From the NCBI RefSeq assembly GCF_963678635.1, contig NC_087062.1, positions 41,866,395 to 41,930,394 on the forward strand: DNA of 64,000 nt, read 5' to 3'. The notes under the pieces are model-generated. The model worked only from the letters and a program-made list of their open reading frames with translations, searched no databases and had not been told where the DNA came from. The position numbers were made by a program, and so were the translations under genes. Below, one piece after another: positions 10,046 through 21,028 of the stretch. How positions within the stretch are numbered: the stretch's first letter is position 1; every line of letters starts with the position of its first letter. This DNA comes from Symsagittifera roscoffensis (taxonomy: Eukaryota; Xenacoelomorpha; Acoela; Convolutidae).

Positions 10046-13000
10046 AAAGCACTTTTTTTTTGAAAGCACTTTTCTAGCATTTTTTCTTACTGTTTGGCAT
10101 TTTTTGCTGTCAACATAAAATTGACTCATGCTGTGGGGTTTGCAGTTTTCTCCTAAATTGTTACGCTTGCGTTTATCAAGTGTTATTATCGGAATGTAGA
10201 CAGGAATAGCAGATGTTGCACATAATTCAAGATACGTGATAGAATTCCGGTGCACTAAAGCTATGTGTTAACATTAGGCATAGAGTCTTAAATGCATTAA
10301 AATAGAGAGGCAAGAACAATGTTATTTTTATGGTTTGTGTAGAAATCTCACGTTTTCGGGAAGGTTTTTGGGATCGCAATTTTAATTGGTGAATATTAAT
10401 GCTGTATTACGTGCAAAATGAAGTCATCATGTTTTTTGCGTTCATTACAAGACAATGATAAGAGTTTTAGCAGGAGATTTGTCCAAACGCTAAAACTTTT
10501 AAAACACAATAAGACTATCGAATTTGAGCTATAATTTGTTCTATATGGTGTTATAAATTTTTGTAGCGATGCTCAAACTAGCGTAACTATGATGAAACGT
10601 AGCTGAAAAGGTAGCTGCAACTTTCGAATTTTCAGAAAAATTGTCGAAATAATCGTAATTCAAAATTTTACGTACAAATGAAATAATTTAAATTAGACTC
10701 AGCATCTGTCCTAAAACTATCTTTTTACACTCTTTGTATATCTATCTATCTTTCTAGTCAAGAGGATATCTACACAGTGAACAAATTCAATTCCAATGAT
10801 TCATTTCAGCGAATTTTTTTTTGATGTTTCGTGAAAAAGTTCCATGATTCGAGTTCCTACAAAATCTTAAAACCGAATAGAACTGATAATAATCTAACTA
10901 ATTATTCTAATTTTTTTGTTCCGACCATTTGAAAATTGTGGAAAAACTTTGTATTCAGGTGTGTTTTAGTTTTTTGTCTTCCACACAAAATCATGTACAG
11001 GAAATATTCATCGGAATGGGTCGAGTTTTATATCGTATTAAAGTCCTTTCAGTCGTGATTCGAACGACATTATACTAATTTTAAAACTTTCTCAGTGTTG
11101 AAAAATACTAGTTTAAAATTTTTGATTTTTGGTATGTTTTCGAGCTAATATGGTTTGTCAAAATAAGGTTCGAAAATTTAGAATTTGTTTACATTTTTTT
11201 TTTTCGTTTTTCTAGTCATTTTTTCCACAGAAAATGTTTTTCGATTGGCTTATATGACTATGACCGACGAACATACCTATTTTTTTTTTGTTTAGATCTT
11301 ACCACGCAGAAAAAAAAACTCTGTGTTCGAAAATGTTCGAAAATTTTTTGCAAATCCTCTCACCCCTTGAGAAAATTGCAGAATCGCCCTTGCCATTGAT
11401 ACCGAATTCAGTTATTTTTAATTCATTCCGCTGCTAAGCTAATAAAAATTTACATTTTTTCCAGACGCGCTACTTTTTCTGTAGAGTCCTTCTGTTCTAC
11501 TTGCACAGCAAAAAGCTTCTCGTGTTTCATGCCAATCTGATGATTTTAAAACTTCCTTCGATCCTTTTTTTCTCGTGATTCTGAATATCATATATATTAT
11601 TTTTTCCAGCCCTTGTAAATTTTTGTTTTTATCCCGCACTTGTTTTTATCACAAACTTGCGCTTCGTTTCTGTGTTTGAAGCTCTGCTTATTTTTTTATT
11701 TTTCAACGTGCTCGGAGGCTTTAGCTATAGATTTTTTGCTTAAATTTTTTCTTGCTCAAAACATTTATACACTTCTAAAAAGTAGGTTTCAATTTTGGAT
11801 GATTTGTAGTCTTCATTGGGCTATGACTGTCTTACATTGGAGTAATTTAAGATAATAGAAGCTGTTTTTGCTCCGCTGAATACGATAGGTTGTCAGCAGA
11901 AATGCTTCAACTGATTGTATATGTGTTGTTGTAGTTTTGTTGGCGTGTTTCTACGCCAATTGTGATTTAGTAGACCAACGTGTTAATTCAAGTGTGTCTT
12001 ATTTGAAGGAAGGTGTCTGTGGTTTTAATAGTTTGAAGAGTGACTGGATTGAAATTCTGATGCATTTCCAATTCATTCAGTACCGCCTACTCATCATTAT
12101 CAGTCATATAACTCGTTTAGGCCTATTCAAAGCAAAAGTAGGGGGATTATTTTAGGGCTTGGTTACTAGCCTACCATTCCATTGTCTTCTAATCTACATG
12201 AAATCTTCATACAAAAACAGTAGAGCAATCTGTTACCTTAATCATTCATGAAAAAGGATGTTCTCATGGCAGAAAATCCAAATGGCAGAAATTTTACAAC
12301 CTATCAAAAGCCCTGTAGTTTGCTATTTTCTCTGATTTTTCACGAATTGTTTTTGCTGTTAAGTTCTGTGACTTCCCAAATCTGATTGGTTTATGCAAAA
12401 TTCTTTCTTTCGGTTCTTCTTTCATTTTAAATTTCTCCAATTGATGAGTGCAAAGTCATGAATGATGTTTTGCGAGCTTCGATAAAATCCCGAGGTAATT
12501 GTGTTTGCAGTAGTGATGATGAAATGAGGGGTGGGGTTAATTGTTAGTATTGATTTTTCATGATTGAACTAATGATGATTGGATCTCGGATATCTGGTGG
12601 TAATCGATTGCGTGCACCTGGTAGTTTTTCTATTTTTTTCCATTTTCTGGTTGCCATTTGCTTGCAATTGCTATCCATGTTCTAGCATTGCGTCTAATCA
12701 TGCCAAACAGAGGTCGCATATTGCATCATTAGTTATGCGATATGGTATTCTGTTCTTTTTATCGCGCTTTAATTTTTTGTGTAGAAGCGACACAAGTATG
12801 GTGGTGTGTGTTCCTCACAGAGCTCAGCCAGTTATAACACTCTAATAAGGGCAATAATCGCAAAAATAATTATAGTTAAAGGCATTACTATAACCAATAC
12901 CATCAGCGATAAATTCCACATACCACCACCAGGCTCCTACTAGAATTCCATCTCAAGCAAATTTGCCGCTATTCAGTTTTTACCGCCGCTGGAATGTGAA

Positions 13001-13699
13001 TAAAAGTCCCGCTCTGGTAATGCATTTTATTGAAAATGACCGAGCACAAATAAGCGTATTGTCGACGCGTTTCTGTCCAAATTCATATTGGATTGACATC
13101 CATTGTGGTACTCCTGGTTCTTCAGAGCAAAGCACATTTCGGTGTCAAGTAGCTTTATTTGCACATTATATAATCGTAGTTGACTAACAGCCATGAAATT
13201 ATCTAGCTCAGAGATTTGACTATGAATAGGAATTTAGACCTGGCTTTATTTTTTCAACCTGCTACCGATTTGATTAGACAGTAAGATAGTGTAACTAACA
13301 GATAGGTTCAAGTCCATTCCATTGCAAAATAAGTTTGCGCTCAATTATAACCGAGTCCAAGCAGGTAACCCGCAGCCAGTACCCAGGCATTGTTTTGGAC
13401 ACTTAATCTTAAATTTACAACCTTACAAATGCTCCCGGCCACTATTTAGCCCACTTTTCCGGGCAACTACTGTGCCATAAACGAAAGTGAACTAAAGTGG
13501 AAAACTTGAAATATATTTGGTAGCAAATAAACCTGTGACGAAAATTCTCAAGTTGTAACTTCACCTCCTTTATCTTGTTCTGGTGTTTATCTTTTGCCCC
13601 GAATTTACTTCAGTTTTTTTCTCCAATTTTATCATTTATTAGTTCTGCATCGCGATTTTATTTGCCGCGTCAATGCAAGAGTGATACCAGTCAGTCGGA
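10046..13699. other. Intergenic and SLC10 upstream region
   Basis: No exon with a recognisable product is seen. The stretch 11340-11400 ('caaatcctctcacccc...gcagaatcgcccttgcc') resembles the DNA-transposon-type end at 17740-17781 and may be an old relative. Just before the SLC10 start, 'tttttttctccaatttt' followed by 'atcatttattag' (ending near 13641) could be the 3' splice site of a 5'UTR intron; this is an inference from pyrimidine content only. Confidence 0.35.
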
Positions 13700-15424
13700 A
13701 TGAGCGCTAATTACGAAACATCGGGGACCATGGCACCGGATACAATATCAGGTGAAAATGGTAATGAAGGTGTTGTCACTGATCTTGCAACCACTGGAGG
13801 CTCAACAACTGAGAAGGTCGGAATGACAGCGCAGAATTTAGACACCGCTTTACAAAATGCATTTACGACTGTCAATATTTTTATTTTGATTCTCATTATG
13901 ATCGCAATGGGAGCGAAAATGAAGCTGAAACATATTCGCGAGCACGTACAGAAACCAATGGGACCTCTGGCTGGATTCATTTCTCAATTCGTTATCATGC
14001 CACTAGTCGCTTTTGTAGTCGCACACATTCTTAGAATGGATGCTGCGCATGCAATAGGAGCTCTGATCATGGCATGTTCTCCAGGAGGTGTCATGTCAAA
14101 TATGGTCACATTCTACACCAACGGAGACTGCTCGTTGAGTATCACAATGACAACACTGTCTACAATTATGGCGTTCGGAATGATGCCCGCAAATCTTTGG
14201 CTCTACACTCGAAGTTGGACTGCGGATACTGAGCTGGACATTCCATATGCCTCAATTTTACTCTCACTGCTTCTCATTCTGATTCCAGTTACTGCCGGAT
14301 ACATGTTCATTATGAAGTATCCCAACATGCGAGGTGTTGTTGCACAGACGGGGTCCTTCTCCGGTGTCCTGGCAATCGTTATTTCAATGCTGCTCTTCAT
14401 GTTTATGCACTGGTCACTGATGCTCGAAGCTTCAAAGCACATTTGGATAGCAACTGCAACTATGCCAATACTGGGATTTGTCCTGGGATATATGCTATCT
14501 GCCCTATTCTGCCTCAGTGCGAAACAAAAAAGGACGGTCGGGTTCGAAACCGGCTGTCAGAATGCTTCAATCGCTTTTTCAGTCATTTCGACTTCGTTTA
14601 AACTCGATGCCGTGGGGCATGTTTTACTGGTTCCTCTTCTCTTTTGCCTGTTTTCGTTTATAGAAGGCTGGCTCTTTGTAATTTTTTGGCAGCTGGCAAC
14701 ATGGGTTAAGAGAAAAGTCGATGATTGGAAAGAGGACGGCTGGGCGTGCGTAGACTGGGAAGAATCGAGTGACGAATCAGATAAGGAGGAGGAGAAGGAA
14801 TCTGGCCATTGGGTCAAACCACACTACTTCTCTGCCATTTCCCATGCATTATCAAGTCGAATGAAACGTAAGGAAACAGATGGAAATGATCAACAGGCTT
14901 CAGTGCCGAATACGCCTAACATGCAACTTCACGTGGCTGCAAGACATGGAAGCAGGAATCCTCAATTGCCTAATGGATCTGTATGCTTCTCGGGGTACGA
15001 GATGACTAACAATCTGCGTATGACAGCTCTATCGATGTCACAAAACAGCGGCGACAGAGGAGTGGAGAGGGTGGGCACCTCGGGATCTCTGCGACATAAC
15101 ACGCATAGCGGAGTTCGCAGTAGTCACGCTGTGAACGAATCACAGTACCAGCAATTTCCTCATTACGCACAGTTCCCAAGTGGGAGGGAATCAAGCAGCC
15201 TCACGCGAGGCCAGTCAATGACAGCAGGAACATCGGAGCATCGAAGGGACCGATTGGCAGTGATGTCAGGGGGGCAGTGTCAGTTGTCCTCCTCGGCAGG
15301 CGCTAATAATCTGTCGACAGGAAGTGCGTTCATGGAAGCTGCAACGATGGTCGCTTCTGATTCGGTGAGCCGACATCATTCGTGTTTGGGCCTGGATCCG
15401 AGAAATATCATCACCGATGTATGA
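13700..15424 (+). CDS. SLC10 family sodium/bile-acid-type cotransporter
   Basis: This 574-residue multi-pass membrane protein is encoded in one exon. Residues about 53-338 form the transporter core, with hydrophobic segments starting at FTTVNIFILILIMIAMGA (about 55-72). The family sodium-site signatures are intact: ACSPGGVMSN (125-134) and FETGCQN (282-288), corresponding to the conserved SPGG/N and E-T-G-x-Q-N motifs of the SLC10 (ASBT/NTCP) family. Known members couple Na+ entry to uptake of bile acids or steroid sulfates at the plasma membrane; the substrate here is unknown. Residues about 1-50 are a hydrophilic, Thr/Gly-rich extracellular-type N-terminus. The 236-residue tail (339-574), with an acidic stretch ESSDESDKEEEKES and Ser/His/Gln-rich sequence, is much longer than usual for the family. 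The ATG at 13700 is chosen because it is the first in frame before the core. No introns interrupt the coding region. Confidence 0.9.
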   Translation: MSANYETSGTMAPDTISGENGNEGVVTDLATTGGSTTEKVGMTAQNLDTALQNAFTTVNIFILILIMIAMGAKMKLKHIREHVQKPMGPLAGFISQFVIMPLVAFVVAHILRMDAAHAIGALIMACSPGGVMSNMVTFYTNGDCSLSITMTTLSTIMAFGMMPANLWLYTRSWTADTELDIPYASILLSLLLILIPVTAGYMFIMKYPNMRGVVAQTGSFSGVLAIVISMLLFMFMHWSLMLEASKHIWIATATMPILGFVLGYMLSALFCLSAKQKRTVGFETGCQNASIAFSVISTSFKLDAVGHVLLVPLLFCLFSFIEGWLFVIFWQLATWVKRKVDDWKEDGWACVDWEESSDESDKEEEKESGHWVKPHYFSAISHALSSRMKRKETDGNDQQASVPNTPNMQLHVAARHGSRNPQLPNGSVCFSGYEMTNNLRMTALSMSQNSGDRGVERVGTSGSLRHNTHSGVRSSHAVNESQYQQFPHYAQFPSGRESSSLTRGQSMTAGTSEHRRDRLAVMSGGQCQLSSSAGANNLSTGSAFMEAATMVASDSVSRHHSCLGLDPRNIITDV

Positions 15425-15964
15425 CACGAGAACAACTAATCATATTTTTTGAGAACTCACAATTTAGTGGAATACAAATTAATCACCACTAGTATTACCG
15501 GTTATTGAACCTAATCAATTTAACCTGTAAGCTGATGATCTTGTTATACGTATGTGTATATTGGAGCCATAAGTTAAGATCATTGTTCCGACCAACCCCC
15601 TCAAAAAAGAACTTTGCTGTAAGGTGTGTTTTTCCTTGAATTGTACTACTTCCAAAAATAATCTCTAATTTCGTTTTCAGGCTAAATTAGACAAAAATTG
15701 ATCCCCCTCACAGAATTTACTTTGTTTTTTTTTAGCTATTATTACCCATCATTTCATCTGTTTTCCGACTAATTCAGTCACCCTTTACTTAAACAAAAAA
15801 TGACAGAAAATTGAGATAATAGAAAAAAAATTTTCTGCCTTTTTGATGTTTTCTAAATCATTGTGGTCGGAACATTCGGTACTACTTGCACAGCAACCGG
15901 CTCTCAGTGTTGTTTTTTAAATAGTTTGGTTCATCTTAATGTTGCTGCATTACGTTTCATACCA

Positions 15965-15970
15965 AATAAA
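15965..15970 (+). terminator. Candidate polyadenylation signal for the SLC10 gene
   Basis: AATAAA lies about 540 nt after the stop codon and is the first canonical hexamer I see downstream. 15425-15964 would then be 3'UTR. The pairing with this gene is an inference from position. Confidence 0.4.
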
Positions 15971-16799
15971 AGCAATTTTTAGCAGTTTTTGATGATTATA
16001 TTTTTTGCATCATTATATGGTCGAAAAAACACCATGTTCTAGCATTCGATGCGGATCGAGACTTATTTAGTGCTTAACAATTGTACTCGAAGTTGAATAG
16101 TTTGCGCTGCAGTAAGCGTCGAAATTTAGTGGAAATTATCATGAAATATAGATTAAGAAGCTTATGCAAATGTTAGGCTTCCCCAATGCTGCAATGGAAA
16201 CTGTGCCGCATAAATACAGATGAACTTGCGCATGACTCTTGCCTACTTATTTCAATACAATACTGGAAAAATTTTTTTGACCCTGGTCTATTTGGCAACG
16301 TGTCGTCTGCTGAATCTGCTCAAATCACTTGAAAAGCTCTGGTTACAAAAAACCATCAAATCTGAAAAACGATCATAAAAGATTGTTTCTTTTAAACTGC
16401 TAGTTTATTGATTTTTGTGAACCATGAATATTGTGACTTAACAATAGAAACAATTTAACGGAGAACGCATCTAAAACATTAGGTTACCGATACTGAAAAA
16501 CAATTTCTTGTAGTTCATTTTTGTATTAAAGGGAAAAAAATCAGAAATCAATCAGATAGGCTTTGGGATATCTGCGTTAGTTGTTTAGTTTTTCTTTCTC
16601 TACAAGATTTGGCTACAAACAACCTAATTTTAGACAAACAAAACACTTTAACCTTTAATTCGAAAATTTTAATTATGTCATATCTCGTAAAATACTGCGT
16701 TTTCGAACTTCGAGTTTTGACTTCAGAGTTGAAGTAGATTTTTACTGCAGTCAATTTACAAAAATTTCAACTCAATCAATCTTCAGGTTTGGCAATATA
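15971..16799. other. Intergenic, no feature seen
   Basis: A/T-rich sequence without recognisable repeats or coding signal; the short minus-strand frame 16548-16754 shows no domain. Confidence 0.5.
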
Positions 16800-16877
16800 G
16801 GCTCTTTTCCAGTTCCCCCCTTTCAAAATACCGAGTTTTATGTTTGTTGAATTTGAAAGGGGGAACTGGAAAAGAAC
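16800..16877 (+). mobile_element. Very short MITE of the GGCTCTTTTCCAG family
   Basis: This 78 bp element has near-perfect terminal inverted repeats: GGCTCTTTTCCAGTTCCCCC on the left and its complement on the right. The few internal bases join 'aaaataccgagttttatgtt' directly to 'tgaatttgaaaggggg'. Those are the two ends of the 214-218 bp elements at 37886-38099, 39795-40009 and 41739-41953, so this is an internal-deletion derivative of that family. Confidence 0.85.
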
Positions 16878-16975
16878 CCCAATATAAATGAATAATCGGA
16901 ATATAGACGTGTTATCAACGTGTTTAACAGAATCAGTTGGCTCATCATGGTATCAAATTATTAAGCGCCTCTGGT

Positions 16976-17142
16976 ACACTTAGTCTGGAGGTAATGAATA
17001 CGGCTGACGCGACAAAGGTCCTGGGTTCGAGTCTGAGCAGGGCCTATTTCTATTTTTTCAAACGGGAAACGTTCCGTTTCAAAACAATTATCGGCTAATT
17101 ATTTGTCTGCTTTTTATGTTTCGTCGGCTTAGTTGCCACATC
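16976..17142 (+). repeat. tRNA-like unit with conserved motif, copy C
   Basis: Box A-like TAGTCTGGAGG (16981) and box B-like GGGTTCGAGTCTGAG (about 17023) are spaced as in a tRNA. A small hairpin AAACGG-GAAACGTT-CCGTTT follows, then the conserved motif 'tcggctaattatttgtctgc' running to 'agttgccacatc' (17091-17142). The 5' module seen in other copies is not recognisable here. Downstream to about 17340 the words 'cggcctaa' and 'tatcggctta' recur, as in copy B. Confidence 0.6.
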
Positions 17143-17499
17143 TTAGATTTTTTACTGTAGGCAGTTTTCATTGTAGTTGCTTATTTGGTTTTCATTGTAG
17201 CTGCTTTTCTATGTTTTCATTTGCTGCTACAATTTGTAATTCTACAAGCCTTGGCTTCGTAAATTTTCCTTTTTTGATGTTTTTTTGCTGAAAATTTTTT
17301 TCGGCCTAAATGATTTCGGCTTGTATTTTATCGGCTTACTAACCAAATTTTGGGTCGTTATTGGGAACCATATTTTATATGTTTTCCTCCGGATTGCACA
17401 AAACGTTGAAAATCTCAGAAGAGAATTTATAGTTCAAAGTTTTTCATGGCAAAAAATTTTTTTTTCGCTCGAAAATTGTTTTTGACTTTTCAGTAAACG

Positions 17500-17781
17500 G
17501 GCTCGAATGTGTTTCTGGACGCGTTTTCCGCAAGTAGAACATTTTTCCAGACAACATTTTGAAGTTTTTTTTACTCGTGGTTTCTTCAAAAATTTTCGCC
17601 AATATATACTAATTTTGCGAGGGGAGCATTGAGAGGGGATTTGGCCAAAATAGGGTCTTTATAGTGACCCTATTTTGGAGAGCTCAGAAAATCAATTTGG
17701 TTCAAAAAAAGGTCGACAATTTTCGAAATTGTTTTGAAAATCCGTCCCACCCCCTCGAAAAAAATCTTAGATCCGCCCCTG
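17500..17781. mobile_element. Possible DNA-transposon/MITE remnant
   Basis: The right end 'cttagatccgcccctgg', read on the other strand as CCAGGGGCGGATCTAAG, resembles the common CAGGGGCGGATC-type terminal repeat of animal DNA transposons, preceded by the C-rich 'gtcccaccccctcg'. Inside, 17645-17678 is a hairpin with 13 bp arms (CCAAAATAGGGTC / GACCCTATTTTGG). A matching left terminal repeat was not found, so the element is probably truncated. Confidence 0.4.
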
Positions 17782-18269
17782 GTTAAAATTGGAATTTCAT
17801 GGTGGTAAAATTTTGAAGAGTCATCAAAAATGAAAAATCTAACTCTTTTGTAAACATGAAAAGATTTTTATACCAATTTTTGAATTGTAAGTTTTAAATT
17901 TATTTATCAGCATTTTGATTAAAATTTGATTTTTTTTCTTCAAACTAAATGGACATCTCTTTGTGTTCATAAATTTCTTAGAAATATCAATTTTGAAAAA
18001 CCAGTATCGTAAGTTTACAAAGGGATGCGAAAAAAGAGGAAACCTGTTATGTTAAAGCAATCGCGTGTTTTGTTCTATGAGAGAAATCCATTAGATTGAA
18101 GCATTATTTCGTTGCAAAATGGATGTCAAATTTGAAGAAATCATAAGAACTATGAATGAAACAATTGTTCTTAATTAAGCCTTATTTTTGTAACATTGAT
18201 AAATCATGAAAAGTTTATTTGAGGAGTGTTATTTTTGAAAGTCTTTATTTTGTACTACTTAGTTGCTCA

Positions 18270-18283
18270 GTTTGTGTTTTCAG
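18270..18283 (+). promoter_or_regulatory. Probable 3' splice site before the PRPF3 start codon
   Basis: The sequence 'cagtttgtgttttcag' ends 8 nt before the ATG and matches a 3' splice acceptor. It implies a 5'UTR intron upstream. The in-frame sequence before it (from 18226) has no ATG and no similarity to the PRPF3 N-terminus, which supports starting translation at 18292. Confidence 0.5.
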
Positions 18284-18291
18284 ATTTTGAA

Positions 18292-20406
18292 ATGAGTAAT
18301 ACTCGTCATGTAGTTGAGAAACAATGCAAGAGGGTGTTGGGAAACATAGATGAGTCAGTTGTTGACCGGGTGGTGTCTGGCATCAAACTCAGATACGAGA
18401 AAGATGACATAATAAGCAGATTGCAGCCCAAACTAGATGACAAATCTGCCACGAAGTTAGTAGAAAAGGTATTTTCTAAGCTTCAACAACAAGAACAGAA
18501 CAATCTAGATAACTCTGTAACAGGTGCGGCGCAGACGGCTAAAAGAGCGCGAGCAGATTCGACAAATGACAGCGATGTATCTGACAACAACAATGCGGAC
18601 CCGAAACGAAGTCGGGTAGCAGCATCGAATGGTGCAGCAGTCGCAGAAGATAACTCAATGCCGAAGCGTCTGACGCCGGATGAAATTCAACGAATGATGA
18701 GTGACGCCAAAAAATGGCTGGAGGAAAAGAAGCAGAAAATTGGACCTACAATTCCAGGAACGTCTTCGGTTGCACCCACTGAGACAAAACCTGCAGTGAG
18801 TGATCCGACAAATGCCTTGGCTAATCGAGCAGCCGAGTTGCGAAGTCGAATCAACTCAGCGTTAGGTTCAGGTTTGATCACACCTTCAGTTCCTATTGGA
18901 AGTGCTCCGTCGGTAACCTCCGGTTTGGCAACACCAGGTGGTTTTCTTTCAACAACCAAAGGTCTGGCAACGCCAATTTTTCCGGGAATTCAAACACCGG
19001 CTTTTCTGGGAGGAGCTCAGTCGGCCATGCCTTTGATAGACCAGCTCAAACCAAAAGAACAGATGCCGGGTCCTCTGGTCTTGGACGACGAGGGTCAAAC
19101 TGTAAATGCCCAAACTGGAGAAAAGTTGGCACTGACTCCTAGAATGCCAACGCTAAAAGCGAACATCAGAGCGAAGAAACACGAGGAATTCAAACAGCTT
19201 CTCTCAACTTCTATGATCAAGAAAGACTCTTCAGATAGCAAACCAGAGGCGTCGGTTCATTTTGACCCGAGAGTAGATTTGAAACCCTCGATACGGCAGC
19301 CGAGAAGAAATTTTAAATTCCACGAACCGGGTAAGTTCGAAACAATGGCAAAGAAAATCAAAATGAAGGCGCAATTAGATAAACTTCATGGAGAAATCAG
19401 TGAAGCCGCAAAAAGAACTGGAATCCAAGCGGCTGTTAAATTGGCACTTGTTCAGCCAAAGGTCGAACACAAAGAAGGTGTATTGCCTCAGGTAGAATGG
19501 TGGGACGGAGTTTTGCTGCCTAATAATACGTATGAAGATTGCAGGCGACAGGGAAATTTGAATAAACAAGGCAAAGTTGAGAAGTATAATACCATATCGC
19601 ACTTGGTGGAACATCCTACCCAAGTCAAGTCACCTGATGATGATACGGAAATCAAGCCTTTGAAACTTCATTTGACCAAAAAAGAGCAGAAAAAGTTCAG
19701 AAGGCAGAGAAGAAGAGAGGAGGAAAAAGAGAAAACAGAGAAAATAAGACTGGGTCTCCTTCCACCACCTGAACCCAAAGTTAAGATTTCCAATTTGATG
19801 AGAGTTTTGGGTAATGATGCCATTCAGGATCCCACAAAAGTAGAGGCTCATGTCAAAGCACAGATGGCAAAACGACAGAAAGCACACGAGCTGGCCAATG
19901 CTTCTCGGAAGTTGACGAACGAGCAACGACGTAAGAAAAAGATGGATAAACTTAAAGAAGATATCACTACAGGAGTCAACGTTGCAGTTTACAGGCTGAA
20001 GACATTATTTAATCCATCTCATAAGTTCAAAGTTGTTGAAAATGCGAAGCAATATTTGATGACAGGTGTTTCTTTAATTACAGAAGATATCGCTGTTATT
20101 ATAGTTGAAGGGGGACCTAAACAACAGAAGAAGTTTAAAAACTTAATGTTGCGAAGGATCCACTGGAAGGAAGATCTAAAGAAAAGGTCAATGTTGACCA
20201 ATGATGAGAAAACATCCGAAGCTTTGAAAACTAACAAGTGTGACTTAGTTTGGGAAGGAGTGGTGAAGTACAGATCTTTTCCACAGCTGAAGCCGAAGAT
20301 GTTCCAGAGCGTTAGTCTGGTTAGAGAATACTTGAAAAGACTGAATGTGGAACACTATTGGGATTTAGCACACGCGGAGGCTGTTTTAGACAGCAGTGAC
20401 TCGTGA
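18292..20406 (+). CDS. PRPF3: U4/U6 small nuclear ribonucleoprotein Prp3
   Basis: This 704-residue protein is close in length to vertebrate PRPF3. PRPF3 is a core protein of the U4/U6 snRNP and the U4/U6.U5 tri-snRNP in the nucleus. There it binds U4/U6 RNA with PRPF4 and PPIH and is needed for spliceosome assembly. Residues about 1-70 form the PWI-type N-terminal domain (HVVEKQCKRVLGN...). A low-complexity linker (about 75-285) follows. The Prp3 domain includes MPTLKANIRAKKHEEFKQ (about 285), RRNFKFHEPGKFE (about 340) and the hallmark PPPEPKVKISNLMRVLG (about 492-508). A Lys/Arg-rich coiled segment (LTKKEQKKFRRQRRREEEK) precedes that hallmark. The C-terminal domain (about 577-700) carries VEGGPKQQKKFKNLMLRRI and ends in EHYWDLAHAEAVLDSSDS. 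The whole coding region lies in one exon, whereas vertebrate PRPF3 genes are multi-exonic. An intact frame with conserved motifs throughout argues for a functional gene. Confidence 0.96.
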   Translation: MSNTRHVVEKQCKRVLGNIDESVVDRVVSGIKLRYEKDDIISRLQPKLDDKSATKLVEKVFSKLQQQEQNNLDNSVTGAAQTAKRARADSTNDSDVSDNNNADPKRSRVAASNGAAVAEDNSMPKRLTPDEIQRMMSDAKKWLEEKKQKIGPTIPGTSSVAPTETKPAVSDPTNALANRAAELRSRINSALGSGLITPSVPIGSAPSVTSGLATPGGFLSTTKGLATPIFPGIQTPAFLGGAQSAMPLIDQLKPKEQMPGPLVLDDEGQTVNAQTGEKLALTPRMPTLKANIRAKKHEEFKQLLSTSMIKKDSSDSKPEASVHFDPRVDLKPSIRQPRRNFKFHEPGKFETMAKKIKMKAQLDKLHGEISEAAKRTGIQAAVKLALVQPKVEHKEGVLPQVEWWDGVLLPNNTYEDCRRQGNLNKQGKVEKYNTISHLVEHPTQVKSPDDDTEIKPLKLHLTKKEQKKFRRQRRREEEKEKTEKIRLGLLPPPEPKVKISNLMRVLGNDAIQDPTKVEAHVKAQMAKRQKAHELANASRKLTNEQRRKKKMDKLKEDITTGVNVAVYRLKTLFNPSHKFKVVENAKQYLMTGVSLITEDIAVIIVEGGPKQQKKFKNLMLRRIHWKEDLKKRSMLTNDEKTSEALKTNKCDLVWEGVVKYRSFPQLKPKMFQSVSLVREYLKRLNVEHYWDLAHAEAVLDSSDS

Positions 20407-20679
20407 ACTAAGAAAAAAGAAACTATCTTTAATATTTGTTAAAATGTCTTGTATACTGATGACTAAGCAGTGAAATTCTTGAGTTTAGTTTTATTCAAAC
20501 ATTTCATTTGGCTATAGACGTGCACGTGACCACTATTATCCAATTGGTCCAAGAGAAGAAAGGGACCAAGAACAGAAAAACCGACAAATATTGAATCATA
20601 CGTGCTAATCGATAAACCGAGTCGCCACTACTAGCAAATTTTACATCTATTTTTTGCTAACCAACCTCAAAATCTTTCG

Positions 20680-20865
20680 AAAGGCGCCTTTGGCGCCAAT
20701 ATGAATAATTTTGAGTGGGGAGCGCGCGCCGAAAAAGCAATTTCGGTCAAAAAGTTCCAAAAACTGCCTAAAAACGCTTTTTTTGGCCCGTTTCTTGAGA
20801 ATTTTGCCTGCGGCCCCCATAGAAAAATTTCAGCGCACGCCACTGCTACCAATGAAATGATCAAA
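20680..20865 (+). repeat. Dispersed repeat, copy 1 (plus orientation)
   Basis: The segment from 'ttttgagtggggagcgcgcg' to 'gaattttgcctgcggc' is homologous to the reverse complement of 34245-34365. It begins near an internal palindrome GGCGCC-TTT-GGCGCC (about 20685-20699). The right part 'cagcgcacgccactgctacc' is typical of transposon ends, but no superfamily can be assigned. Confidence 0.6.
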
Positions 20866-20953
20866 ATATACATATATTGGTACTAGTTTACTTGTTTGGT
20901 CCCGTGACAAAACTTGTTTAGATGATTGGTCCCGCCTGTTTTCTAAAAACAAG

Positions 20954-21028
20954 GGCCAATACGGGATTTGAAACTACGCCTTGGGGTTGGTAACCGGATG
21001 ATTCGTACCCGCTGTCTAACTAGGCCAG
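20954..21028 (-). other. tRNA-like segment (decayed tRNA or SINE head)
   Basis: On the minus strand the text starts TGGCCTAGTTAGACAGCGG (box A-like) and contains TAGTTTCAAATCCCG (box B-like) about 35 nt later. The T-arm stem does not pair well and the acceptor stem is weak, so a functional tRNA is unlikely. The conserved motif of the other tRNA-like units is not next to it. Confidence 0.4.

Noticed and set aside
13711-13980. Minus-strand frames across the SLC10 gene (13711-15194)
   Set aside because: Shadows of the sense coding sequence, without their own domains.
16976-17047. Functional tRNA gene
   Set aside because: Box A and B-like strings are present, but acceptor and T-arm stems do not pair well and the segment is part of a repeated unit.
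17645-17678. Intrinsic transcription terminator
   Set aside because: The hairpin is in eukaryotic DNA, inside a transposon-like remnant, with no gene ending before it.
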